In this document: one piece after another, positions 8,452 to 17,588 of the stretch
Position numbering within the stretch: position 1 is the first letter of the stretch
Layout: each line of letters begins with the position of its first letter
NCBI GenBank assembly: GCA_033852175.1
Contig: JAWSUY010000012.1
Span: forward strand, 1 to 64,000
Direction: 5' to 3'
Length of the DNA: 64,000 nt
From: Agarilytica sp033852175
GTDB taxonomy: Bacteria > Pseudomonadota > Gammaproteobacteria > Pseudomonadales > Cellvibrionaceae
Made by a program: the position numbers and the translations under genes
The notes under the pieces: generated by a model
The model's input: only the letters and a program-made list of their open reading frames with translations
Databases searched by the model: none
Told to the model about the DNA's origin: nothing

Positions 8452-9552
8452 ATGAGTACCACTAACGAATTATACAACGTCATTTTAACAGGTAAGCTCC
8501 TCGATAATATCGAACGAGAAAACGCCGTGAGCGCTTTTGCAAAGCTCTTCAAATTACCCGTCGATAAAGCCGATGCACACTTTTCAAAAGCTCCAGTTAT
8601 TATTAAGAAATCGGTCGATAAAAATACCGCCATAAAATTTTCCAAAGCGCTTAACCAATCCGGGATGCACAGCACAATCAATCCCATAAAAATCGAATCG
8701 TCGGCAACTGCCCCTTCAGAGCCCCCGGAAGAAGCACTAGATAGATCCGAAGAAAAGACCGAGTTCACCCCCGCATTACAAGATGCAACTCAAGCGATGG
8801 ATACAGGTAAAACCGAAGCCGTTAACGCCGAGCACAAAGCCAATGATACCGAAACCCCTGAACAAGAAACTGCTAAAGCGCAGCCGGGATTTCAATTTGA
8901 AATGGCCGGTCAACCCGATTACGGATTTGTAACCGTACAGGTACCCGCCGATCAAACGATAAAAATCGAAGCGTCCGCTATGGCGACGATGGACACCAAC
9001 ATGCGCATGAAGACTAAAATGCGCGGAGGCTTGGGTCGCTTGCTAACAGGGGAAAATATATTTATCAATGAATTCACCGCTGAAGGCTTCGATGGCGAAA
9101 TTGGCATTGCCCCCGGTGCACCTGGCGATTTGCGTCATCAATACCTCGACGGCAACACTATTTATTTACAAAATTCAGCCTTTGTCGCCTGCGGCCCTGA
9201 AGTTGAAATTGAAAGTAAATGGCAGGGTCTGGTAAAGGGTTTCTTTTCCGGTGAAAGTTTATTTTTAATTCGAGCACAGGGAAAAGGTGATCTGTGGTTT
9301 AACTCTTACGGAGCCATTATTGAAATCGACGTGAGCGGTGATTACGTCGTTGATACCGGAAATATCGTAGGCTTTACCGAAGGGCTCGATTACGACATCA
9401 CCAAAGTCGGCGGTTACAAATCGCTATTTTTCTCTGGAGAAGGTTTTGTTTGTCGATTTAAGGGAGAAGGTAAGGTCTGGATTCAGACTCGCGGTTCAGC
9501 AGCCTTTGTCAGCTGGGCTCATTACTTTAGGCCTGTAAAGAAAAAAGGGTAA
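8452..9552 (+). CDS. AIM24 family protein, copy 3, with N-terminal extension
   Basis: This 366-residue protein carries an AIM24 domain in its C-terminal part (about 150-360), with T-G-E-N-I-F-I, S-G-E-S-L-F-L-I and S-G-E-G-F-V-C-R. It adds a small alpha/beta domain (1-75), with L-Y-N-V-I-L-T-G-K-L and V-I-I-K-K-S-V-D-K-N. The link between them is acidic, Pro/Glu/Thr-rich and probably disordered (80-145). From memory, similar N-terminal domains precede membrane or zinc-ribbon proteins in gammaproteobacteria, where they may mediate protein contacts. AAGGAG precedes the ATG. It ends the peptidase/AIM24 cluster, and a large hairpin follows at 9614. Confidence 0.87.
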   Translation: MSTTNELYNVILTGKLLDNIERENAVSAFAKLFKLPVDKADAHFSKAPVIIKKSVDKNTAIKFSKALNQSGMHSTINPIKIESSATAPSEPPEEALDRSEEKTEFTPALQDATQAMDTGKTEAVNAEHKANDTETPEQETAKAQPGFQFEMAGQPDYGFVTVQVPADQTIKIEASAMATMDTNMRMKTKMRGGLGRLLTGENIFINEFTAEGFDGEIGIAPGAPGDLRHQYLDGNTIYLQNSAFVACGPEVEIESKWQGLVKGFFSGESLFLIRAQGKGDLWFNSYGAIIEIDVSGDYVVDTGNIVGFTEGLDYDITKVGGYKSLFFSGEGFVCRFKGEGKVWIQTRGSAAFVSWAHYFRPVKKKG

Positions 9553-9613
9553 AGCCAGAACACCGCTGAAGCCGTCACGACTTACAAAATTAATAATATG
9601 ACACAGCATTAAT

Positions 9614-9664
9614 CGGGCAGTCTATGATGAGCAGTTAATAATACTGCACAGCATAGACCGCCCG
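9614..9664 (+). terminator. Large inverted repeat after the AIM24 genes
   Basis: Two 22-nt arms (9614-9635 and 9643-9664) pair at 19 of 22 positions around a TAATAAT loop. The following bases are only moderately T-rich (AGTTTCATTTT), so it may be a terminator or a leader structure of the dehydrogenase gene that starts 40 bp later. Confidence 0.55.
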
Positions 9665-9704
9665 AGTTTCATTTTCACCCTATTGAAAAACCAAGGAACC
9701 CCCT

Positions 9705-10478
9705 ATGAAGGAACCATTCATGAAAGAACACGCCCAAAAAGCCATTATCATTGGCGCTACGTCAGGAATAGGCCGAGAGCTGGCCAAACAAATGTCTCTC
9801 GCCGGCTATAGCGTCGGGATAACCGGCCGCCGCTCAGCGCTATTAGACACTTTAGAATCAGAATTACCCGGCCCCTGCTTTAAGTCCGTAATGGACCTCA
9901 GTAACGTTTTGGAAACAACTGAAACACTCCAACTATTATTCGAGAAAATGGACGACGTAGACATTGTTGTGATCAGTTCCGGTACCGCGACAATGAACCC
10001 GGAATATCCCCTATCTGACGACCTCAATACCATTGCCGTTAACGTCACAGGGTTTACCACAATCGCCAACCTCACCTACCGCTATTTTTCAGAAAAAGGT
10101 TCAGGTCATATTGTTGGTATTTCCTCCGTTGCGGGAATCAAAGGCGGGCGCGTTACCGTATACAACGCTTCAAAAGCTTATATGTCGACATACTTAGAAG
10201 GACTATCATGTCGAGCGAGATCCGACGGGAAAAACATTTGTATAACCGACATCCGCCCCGGTTTTGTAGATACGAATATGGCGAAAGGAAAAGGCATATT
10301 TTGGTCTGCCCCCGTTCAAAAAGCAGCAAGCCAAATATTTACCGCAATAAAAAAGAAGCGCCGCGTGAGCTACGTCACAAAAAGATGGAACCTAATTGCT
10401 TTACTACTGAAGAGCTTGCCTTTTACAACCTACCTTAAGCTAAGCTGTAAACCTTCTAGACGAGCCCTCAATCGATAA
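9705..10478 (+). CDS. Short-chain dehydrogenase/reductase
   Basis: This 257-residue SDR has the cofactor motif G-A-T-S-G-I-G-R at 17-24, Arg42/Arg43 after the second strand suggesting NADPH, Asn113, Ser140/141 and the catalytic Y153-x-x-x-K157. The P-G-F-V-D-T motif follows at about 185. The C-terminus ends in a hydrophobic stretch and basic tail (L-I-A-L-L-L-K-S-L), as in membrane-associated SDRs of the DltE/YciK kind. The substrate is unknown. Two in-frame ATGs (9705 and 9720) both have purine-rich sites before them; the first (AAGGAACCCCCT) was kept. Confidence 0.88.
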   Translation: MKEPFMKEHAQKAIIIGATSGIGRELAKQMSLAGYSVGITGRRSALLDTLESELPGPCFKSVMDLSNVLETTETLQLLFEKMDDVDIVVISSGTATMNPEYPLSDDLNTIAVNVTGFTTIANLTYRYFSEKGSGHIVGISSVAGIKGGRVTVYNASKAYMSTYLEGLSCRARSDGKNICITDIRPGFVDTNMAKGKGIFWSAPVQKAASQIFTAIKKKRRVSYVTKRWNLIALLLKSLPFTTYLKLSCKPSRRALNR

Positions 10479-11162
10479 AATCGATATCACATTGAGACTT
10501 ATACGCTAAAACAGCATTAAAAAACAAACCAAACCCACAAACTAAAGAATCAGCCCCAAACTTTGCAAAAAAATAACAACAAACACTTTGGATGATTCCG
10601 TTCAGGAATACTTTCTTAGCCTGAACTGCTGCTCCGTCGAATGAACCCGGCTTCAGCTTTACGAATGATGCACTTCCCCTATTACCAACTCTGCGAATCC
10701 AGAAGAAGACAATCGATTACAAAGAGCAAAAAGAAACATCATGTTTTTATTTTCTGGCTTTTTACAACTCTAACTGGCTCTAGTTTTCTCTACGTGAAAT
10801 TTATATCGCCTACAGAATTTATAATGACGCCCCGAGATATAACCTAACAAAACCCACGCATATACATGTAGAAACGGCACAGACTAAAGAGAAATTATGT
10901 AAATTTCCGTATTGACGAGTATTTTTCACACATCGATTCAATCGTATTTATATAAGTATTATCCCTTCTTATAATCTTTTTCACAAAAATCGAACGGTTT
11001 ACGATCAGCCCTTATTCCATTGACACTGGATAATCAGAATACTCACATTTTATTTTGATTACGGCGCGATAACTATTGATTATTCGCCTAAAGCTCCTTA
11101 ACCTAAATTATCTCCTGACATGGAATGTTAGCCATAGACAAATAGAATAATTGGGCTAAGCC
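10479..11162. other. AT-rich intergenic region
   Basis: No convincing gene was seen. A 68-codon plus-strand frame (10641-10847) has one hydrophobic stretch but no ribosome site or family features. The region presumably holds the promoter of the secreted protein at 11163. Confidence 0.5.
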
Positions 11163-13244
11163 ATGATTAAGGTTATTTCTCGCAGGCAAGTTGCCGCTGT
11201 ATTTGCCAGTATGTTTTTCAGTAGCGGCTCCGTTTGGGCAGCATATTGCAACACCGACACAAACCTCAACCACGTATCTGCGGGTAGAGCCGAAACATAT
11301 TTTTATAATGTTTACGCGCAAACCGTCGGCTCTGGTGACGAGCTTGGCCTCTATTATTCCGACTCCTCAACACTTGAAGAAACTTCACCTGGGTATTTTG
11401 AAGAAGTAGCAAGTTGTGGCGCTCCAGTTTTTGATCAACCCACTGCTCCCTACCCCCACTCTTCAGAGCTTAATGCCAACGATGTCTTCAACATAGAAGG
11501 TAACTATGGTGTGGCCATAGCCGGTGGACATCTTGTCGACAGCACCAACGGCAACATCCCATGGGAAACAAAAACCGCCAGCGACGGCTCGGTGACTATT
11601 CCCGCAGGCTCTACAATCAAGCACGCCTTCCTTTACTATTCAGGCTCTATTGCCCTCGAAGGCGGTGATTTTACTCCTGATAACCTGAACAACATCGACG
11701 ATGTCAGGAATAACGGCATCAGCTTTACCATAGGCAATACCACTTACGGCCCATTTGACACCAACTCTCGTCAACCCGAGGCACAATCACCTGTCGGCTC
11801 AGAGAGCCAATTGCTACCCGCAACAGTGTTCGACTTTGGGACATTGACAGACACCGCCACTAGCTTTTGGGGCAACCGCCTAGACATAACCGGTGAGATT
11901 CAAAACCACACAGGAAACTTCACAATACATGTAGAAGCGCCCGAGCAAATCGATATCAGCGCAAACAACGCGAGCAACAACAACGGCAACCTTGCCGGTA
12001 CCACCAACTACAACACCTGCTCCAGCGTCGCTAACTGGTCTATTCTCGTCATATACGAAAATGCCTCACAAAGCCCCCAGCAAATCATCCTGAAAGATCA
12101 AATCATCCGCGCATGGGATTACACATTTATACACAACGGCACCTGGGAACGTCCGTTTGTGACATTCGACCATGGGCCGATGAAACTGGGTGCCAAATTT
12201 TTCACCTACGCCGCAACCGGCATCAAAGCAGGCACCCCCCTCCCCTCATACCCCACCTGTACATGCGGCTGTGGCGGACAATATAACCTCGAGAAAACTC
12301 TTACTCCAGCCTCGGACCCTACTTCGCAATTTTGGTCAAATACGCTAATAGATCCCGAAGAGGTTCAAGGCGACCCCATGAACCGCGATGTAGGAACTGG
12401 CCCTTGGTCACTCAAAACCGACAGACCGTCGCCAGTGAATGGGAACGACTGGACACTATTTCAATCCGGTGGCAAATTCACAGAATTCCCGAACTTATAC
12501 GAGGGCGAGAACGTAGCTTCTGACAACGTTCAACCCATCACCAATGAAAACTCAGGGGAAATGGCTGGCGACGTCTATGACGGCCACCCTTGGGGCGGAC
12601 GTGGCGACGTAACCTACCACGGCTGGGGTAACTCAACGAGCGTGCTAGAAGTCGCGTTAGACGATAGCGCAATCAGCGTGGGTGAGACACAAACCAAGAT
12701 GTACTTTAAAGGTGACCAAAAAGACGTCTTTAAACCACAATCCCGCATGACCTTAAGATACCTCGTCCTCACCATTCCAACAGATGGAGTGATTGTCGGA
12801 AGCGCGCCTCCAGAGCTAACGCTCAGCGGCCTAAGCTCACAAACCTACACTGAAGGCGAGATGTATAACGAAGACGGCTACACCGCAACTGACGATGTAG
12901 ACGGGGACTTAACCGGTAGCGTAGATGTCAGCTGTGACTTTGCCATAAGTTCTGTACTCGCAGAAGGCAACTACAACTGCACATACACTGTAACCGACAG
13001 CGACGCCAACACAACCACAAGAAGCCGCAGCATTACGGTTGAAGGGATTGTAACTGTAGCGTCTTGCTACTCCGCGAAACTGAGTGAACACGCATCCACA
13101 GGCCGAGCATACGATCAATATTATTCGTATTACTCGACGGGAACAGCAGTCTACCTAGGCAGTACATTTATAGATGCTAACAAGGTCATTTCACTGGAAG
13201 AGACCACTCCAGGATCTTGGGCCAGCGTTTCAAGCTGTCCTTAA
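11163..13244 (+). CDS. Secreted multidomain surface protein with Cys modules and one Ig-like domain
   Basis: This 693-residue protein has a signal peptide (1-27, cleavage after V-W-A). In order it then has a Cys-bracketed module (29-85, H-V-S-A-G-R-A, C...C), a large beta-rich domain (105-540), a DUF5011/bacterial surface Ig-like domain (549-628, D-D-V-D-G-D-L-T-G) and a second copy of the Cys module (635-692). The core domain has P-A-G-S-T-I-K-H-A-F-L-Y-Y-S-G, W-S-I-L-V-I-Y-E and a C-T-C-G-C-G-G cluster at 366-372. No catalytic motif was recognised. It is homologous over its full core to the protein at 14243. It is probably exported by a type II route and acts as an adhesin or matrix protein. 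Confidence 0.85.
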   Translation: MIKVISRRQVAAVFASMFFSSGSVWAAYCNTDTNLNHVSAGRAETYFYNVYAQTVGSGDELGLYYSDSSTLEETSPGYFEEVASCGAPVFDQPTAPYPHSSELNANDVFNIEGNYGVAIAGGHLVDSTNGNIPWETKTASDGSVTIPAGSTIKHAFLYYSGSIALEGGDFTPDNLNNIDDVRNNGISFTIGNTTYGPFDTNSRQPEAQSPVGSESQLLPATVFDFGTLTDTATSFWGNRLDITGEIQNHTGNFTIHVEAPEQIDISANNASNNNGNLAGTTNYNTCSSVANWSILVIYENASQSPQQIILKDQIIRAWDYTFIHNGTWERPFVTFDHGPMKLGAKFFTYAATGIKAGTPLPSYPTCTCGCGGQYNLEKTLTPASDPTSQFWSNTLIDPEEVQGDPMNRDVGTGPWSLKTDRPSPVNGNDWTLFQSGGKFTEFPNLYEGENVASDNVQPITNENSGEMAGDVYDGHPWGGRGDVTYHGWGNSTSVLEVALDDSAISVGETQTKMYFKGDQKDVFKPQSRMTLRYLVLTIPTDGVIVGSAPPELTLSGLSSQTYTEGEMYNEDGYTATDDVDGDLTGSVDVSCDFAISSVLAEGNYNCTYTVTDSDANTTTRSRSITVEGIVTVASCYSAKLSEHASTGRAYDQYYSYYSTGTAVYLGSTFIDANKVISLEETTPGSWASVSSCP

Positions 13245-13300
13245 TCGAGCGTTAAAGCGGAGAAAGTTTTCGCCTAACGCTTAAATAAAGCAACACCTCC

Positions 13301-13337
13301 AAAAAATCGAATCTAATTTTAGGTTCGATTTTTTTAT
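13301..13337 (+). terminator. Intrinsic terminator of the secreted-protein gene
   Basis: Arms at 13301-13316 and 13319-13334 pair at 15 of 16 positions plus one G-U. The 3' arm runs into a stretch of seven T. A weaker hairpin built on AGCGTTA/TAACGCT lies just before it (13246-13281). Confidence 0.8.
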
Positions 13338-13350
13338 GCCCGAGAATCAG

Positions 13351-13510
13351 TAGTGCCCGTCCGCACACGATTTCACTTCAACATTGAATTTAAACCATGC
13401 GATATTCACCAACAAGCATGAACACTTAACGATTCCAATCAGCGAAGTTTAGAAATGCAAAATGGCGCTTTAAACCCGCTCACAGCAAAACCCGATTTAT
13501 GAGCGGGCAC
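13351..13510. repeat. Dispersed palindromic element, copy E2
   Basis: A 160-bp element with TAGTGCCCGTCC at the left end and GAGCGGGCAC at the right. The inner AAATGGCGCTTTAAACC matches AAATGGCGTTTTAAATT of copies E4 and E5. The length is almost the same as E5 (162 bp). Confidence 0.65.
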
Positions 13511-14242
13511 CAATTAATACAGCTGAAAACCTAAGAACGCTCAACAGCAAAGACCCTCGTTTTCTCAAACCATTTTTCGTCGTAATGACTTCTCAGACAA
13601 TCAAGTTTCAACAAAAAAACTAACCCCCTCTCCCGCTGAAACTTTCAACCAAAAGCTCAATAAAAACACAAGCCGTCACCTTAAAGGTCATACCCCAGAC
13701 CAAAAACCAGCCTTACAATAATCAAAGCGATTCCGCCCGCTCAAGCAAAAAGACACTTGCGCCCAAAAAGAAAAACAGACGACAACCCTTTCAACCCTCT
13801 TAAAGTAAAAACCCCACATAACATTAATAACATAGGCAAAAGCACTGATTATAATTATTTATCTTTAAAAACAAACAACTATTTTTATAGCTAATAATTT
13901 AAAAATAAAATACAAACAACAACATCATTCAAAAATATCAACAAAAGATCAAAAACCCAACTTAACATTAATAAACATGAAAATAGCGTTTTGATCGCTT
14001 TCTCTAAAGGCAGGTAATGTGTAATTTTTCACACAGAATTAACAATTAGCGCCATCAGCATATCTATTTTATCGATTCAAAAAAATAATGACGGCAGGCT
14101 CATCTTTTCAGCATGTTTGAGTAAAAATATTATTGCTTATTTTTAAAAACCTACTTAACCTAATTTTAGGCCTCCGTAAGAGAGACCCAAAAAGGAACAA
14201 ATAAATAATAAAAATAAATAATAAAATTCAGGAAATGCCAAG
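13511..14242. other. AT-rich intergenic region before the second secreted protein
   Basis: No gene is visible. The last 350 bp are strongly AT-rich and probably hold the promoter. AGGA lies nine bases before the next ATG. Confidence 0.5.
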
Positions 14243-16849
14243 ATGAAAAAGATTTCTCGCGGTAAGTTGGTAACAGTATTTATAAGCATATACTTATTGA
14301 GTGTGTCAGTTTGGGCAGGATATTGCGGAACCGACACAACGCTCAATCATGTATCCGCAGGACGGGCAGAACTTTACTACTCATATTCTGCAAGGGCCGT
14401 AGGATCTGGAGATTACCTAGGACGCACTGACGGAGGAGTAACCACCCTCAACGAAACCTCTCCAGGTCATTATAAAAATGTAACAGCATGCCGCCCACCA
14501 CAGCCTACCGCAGGATACCCAAACGCCACTGAACTAATATCAGATGACATTTTAAATAATCTGCGAGGTCATTATGGTGTAGCGATAGCTGGAGGCCACC
14601 TTGTCGATAGCGACGATAATACAATCACCTGGACTAAGCCCACATCCAGTGAAGGCGACATCGACATCCCAGAAGGTTCTAACATCAAATACGCTTTTTT
14701 ATATTACTCTGGCTCTATCGCACTAGAAGACGGAGACTTCACTCCGGATGACCTGAATAACATTGACGACGTTAAAAACAACAAAATCACCTTCGAGATC
14801 AATGATGTTTTATTCGGTCCCTTTGACACAAACCGTAACAAACCCGATCAAGAATCTGAAATAGGATCCGAAACCCAAATGCTACCCGGCACTCGCTTTA
14901 AGTTTGGAACACTGTCCAAAACAACAACGAGCTTTTGGGGAAATCGCCTTGATATAACCGGACTCCTCGAAGATAAGACAAGAGGGTTCTCCGTGAAAGT
15001 AAACCCACCAGAAGTCTTGGACTATAGCGCAAACAGCAAAGGGCAGAACGGCGGCAACGTTGCCGGCGATACGGAATTCAACAAATGCACAAGCGTTGCA
15101 AATTGGTCAATTGTCGTCATTTATGAGAATGAAAACATTGAAGCTCAGCAAATCATCCTCAAAGATAAAATCGTTCGCGCCTGGGACTATACATTCATCC
15201 ATAGCGGCGAATGGGAAAGGCCATACGTAAAATTCGAACACGCCCCGATGACCACAGGAGCCAAATTTTATACGTACGCCGCGTCCGGCCTTAAAGCCAA
15301 TACGAAGTTACCTTCAGATCCACATTGCACATGCGGATGCGGCGGCCTATACAATATCGCTGACGAGAAAAAACTAAATGACACATATCAACAGCCCAAT
15401 AGAAACCCGCAAGCCAAGAAGACATCCAACTATTGGACACACACCCTCGAAGATCCAGCGGCAGTCGTTGGAGACCCAATGAACCGAGACAGCAACTCTG
15501 AAATTCAATGGACCTTAGTAAACGACAGATTCCTTTCTGTTAACGGTAATGATTGGACCCTCTTCGAATCCGGAAACAAATTTACTGAATTCCCAAACCT
15601 CTATGAAGGTGAAATCGTAGTAGCGGACGACACCCACCCCATCACTAATGAGAACTCAGGCATGATGAGAGGCGATATATATTCAGGTCATCCTTGGAAT
15701 GGCCGTGGAAAAGTCACCTATCACGGTGTCGGAAATTCTACCAGCATTGTCGAAGTTGCATTAAACGATAATGCAATTACAGAAGGCGAAACTCAAACCA
15801 AAATTTATTTTAAAGGCGATCAAAAAGACGTTTTTAAACCACAAGCTCGCGTAACATTACGTTACTTAATCATGACAATACCTATAGACGAAACAACAGA
15901 AGTAGACTTCCCGCCCGTAATTGATTTGGTTCCTCCCACTCAACTCACATTAGCCGAAGGTGATTTTTATAACGAACCCGGCTTCAGCGCAGCTGATGAA
16001 GAAGACGGGAATTTAACATCTGAAGTGACGGTGAAATGTAGTTTCGAGTCCGAAGACCCTCTCGAACTCGGAACGTATGAGTGCCGCTATTCCGTTACAG
16101 ATAGTTACGAACAAACCACCGAGATATCCCGAACGTTGAACGTTATTGAATACACCCCACCCACGATCACCTTAACCCCAATGCTTCCACCCACCTTAAA
16201 CGAAGGCGACTTTTTTACTGAGCCGGGCTATCAGGCCAAGGACTTTAGAGGAGAAGATTTAACCAAGAGCGTCGATACTCAATGTGATTTTCTAAGAGCA
16301 GAGCCGCTAGACATGGGAGAGTTCCAATGTGATTACTCCGTTGCTGACAGCTATGGTACAACCGTCACACTATCGCGCAGTATTTTAGTCGAAGGCAAGA
16401 CACTCCACCCGCCCTCAATCTACTTAATCCCCATTGAAGAACCCGGGTTTTCAGATGGCGATTATTTCGTAGAGCCCGGCTACGCCGCTAGCGATATGGA
16501 AGACGGCGATTTAACTGCCAATGTCACAGCCCGCTGCAGCTTCCCAGCGATGTCACGTTTGACCTCAGGCCGACATGAGTGCACCTACTCCGTCACCGAT
16601 AGCGATGAACTTTCAGTCACAGTGGTACGCGAATTTGAAATTACTAAAGTTGAAAAGGCAAACCCTTGTGTAACCAGCTCGCTAATCGAACACAGCATGG
16701 CAGGAAGGGCCTACATCTCATACTATGTCTACTTCGCCACAGGGTCTAATAGTTATTTAGGAAATGTTTTTTTTAGTAGTACGAAAACTCAATCCCTAGA
16801 GTTCGCCCCCCCTAACAACTGGAAGCCCGTCTCAAACTGTTCCAGATAA
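14243..16849 (+). CDS. Secreted multidomain surface protein with Cys modules and three Ig-like domains
   Basis: This 868-residue homologue of the preceding protein has a signal peptide (1-25), the N-terminal Cys module (28-83, H-V-S-A-G-R-A), the same beta-rich core with I-P-E-G-S-N-I-K-Y-A-F-L-Y-Y and C-T-C-G-C-G-G, three tandem DUF5011-type Ig-like domains (roughly 555-640, 643-725, 728-810), and the C-terminal Cys module (815-866, with H-S-M-A-G-R-A). Each Ig-like repeat has an E-G-D-(F/Y) start, an (A/S)-x-D-x-x-(D/G)-x-(D/N)-L-T core and a paired Cys. The two genes differ mainly in the number of Ig-like repeats, as expected for a stalk of variable length. Confidence 0.85.
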   Translation: MKKISRGKLVTVFISIYLLSVSVWAGYCGTDTTLNHVSAGRAELYYSYSARAVGSGDYLGRTDGGVTTLNETSPGHYKNVTACRPPQPTAGYPNATELISDDILNNLRGHYGVAIAGGHLVDSDDNTITWTKPTSSEGDIDIPEGSNIKYAFLYYSGSIALEDGDFTPDDLNNIDDVKNNKITFEINDVLFGPFDTNRNKPDQESEIGSETQMLPGTRFKFGTLSKTTTSFWGNRLDITGLLEDKTRGFSVKVNPPEVLDYSANSKGQNGGNVAGDTEFNKCTSVANWSIVVIYENENIEAQQIILKDKIVRAWDYTFIHSGEWERPYVKFEHAPMTTGAKFYTYAASGLKANTKLPSDPHCTCGCGGLYNIADEKKLNDTYQQPNRNPQAKKTSNYWTHTLEDPAAVVGDPMNRDSNSEIQWTLVNDRFLSVNGNDWTLFESGNKFTEFPNLYEGEIVVADDTHPITNENSGMMRGDIYSGHPWNGRGKVTYHGVGNSTSIVEVALNDNAITEGETQTKIYFKGDQKDVFKPQARVTLRYLIMTIPIDETTEVDFPPVIDLVPPTQLTLAEGDFYNEPGFSAADEEDGNLTSEVTVKCSFESEDPLELGTYECRYSVTDSYEQTTEISRTLNVIEYTPPTITLTPMLPPTLNEGDFFTEPGYQAKDFRGEDLTKSVDTQCDFLRAEPLDMGEFQCDYSVADSYGTTVTLSRSILVEGKTLHPPSIYLIPIEEPGFSDGDYFVEPGYAASDMEDGDLTANVTARCSFPAMSRLTSGRHECTYSVTDSDELSVTVVREFEITKVEKANPCVTSSLIEHSMAGRAYISYYVYFATGSNSYLGNVFFSSTKTQSLEFAPPNNWKPVSNCSR

Positions 16850-16855
16850 GGGAAG

Positions 16856-16888
16856 CCCCCTAAGCCGAATAGCAAACGGCTTAGGGGG
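16856..16888. terminator. Perfect 12-bp hairpin after the secreted-protein gene
   Basis: CCCCCTAAGCCG (16856-16867) pairs fully with 16877-16888 around a 9-base loop, six bases past the stop codon. There is no T-run, so termination may be imperfect. Confidence 0.6.
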
Positions 16889-17049
16889 TGGGTACTGACT
16901 GAGACGGGAGACAGATACAGGGCTCGGGAGACGGACAGCTCGACAATGGCAACACCAAGCCCCCAGTGGTAACCTAGCGGCGATGAACTTGCCACTGCAA
17001 CCGCATCATCAAAAGCTTCCTCCCATTCCAAGGCCACAGTTTCACTCAT

Positions 17050-17577
17050 ATGACTAAAAACACCATAATCATCGGCCTAACCAATCCCAAAAGCCCAACT
17101 AACGTCGGGGCAGTCATGCGCGCAGCAGGGTGCTTTCAAGCCAATGCTATTTTCTATACCGGCGTACGCTACAAACGCGCAGCTCGCTTTCAAACGGACA
17201 CGCAAAACGCCAGTATTAATATACCGCTGACCAGCGTCGACAGTTTTATCGATCCTTCCCTCGAAGGCGTACCCGAAAATACAAAAATTGTCTGCGTCGA
17301 ACTTGTCGAAGACGCAATCCCCTTGCCCGACTTTCAACACCCCGAAAGTGCCTTTTACATATTTGGCCCCGAAGACGGCACCATCAGCCAAGACGTTGTC
17401 GATAAGGCCGATGCCGTTGTCTACATCCCCACTATTGGCTGCTTAAACCTCGCCGCCACTGTTAATGTTCTGCTTTACGATAGACTGGCAAAGTCTTCAC
17501 AGACAATCGCCAGCAACGCGCTCATCTGCAAAAGCCGCGACAATAACAACAAAGTAAAAGTAAAAAATAAAGAATAA
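17050..17577 (+). CDS. SpoU/TrmH-family RNA methyltransferase
   Basis: This 175-residue protein has the three SPOUT knot motifs: N-P-K-S-P-T-N-V-G-A-V-M-R-A with the conserved Asn and Arg, F-G-P-E-D-G-T-I-S, and L-N-L-A-A-T-V-N-V-L-L-Y-D. These bind SAM in the deep trefoil knot, so 2'-O-methylation of an rRNA or tRNA ribose is expected. It lacks an N-terminal RNA-binding extension, like the shorter TrmH/TrmL group. The exact target cannot be told. The C-terminus is a Lys/Asn-rich tail. It converges with the barrel-protein gene at 17589. Confidence 0.9.
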   Translation: MTKNTIIIGLTNPKSPTNVGAVMRAAGCFQANAIFYTGVRYKRAARFQTDTQNASINIPLTSVDSFIDPSLEGVPENTKIVCVELVEDAIPLPDFQHPESAFYIFGPEDGTISQDVVDKADAVVYIPTIGCLNLAATVNVLLYDRLAKSSQTIASNALICKSRDNNNKVKVKNKE

Positions 17578-17588
17578 AAAACAACAAT

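Noticed and set aside
16789..17049. Minus-strand frame of 86 codons opposite the SpoU gene start
   Set aside because: It overlaps the secreted-protein gene end and the 12-bp hairpin, has no ribosome site, and its translation runs through low-complexity G/C-rich repeats.
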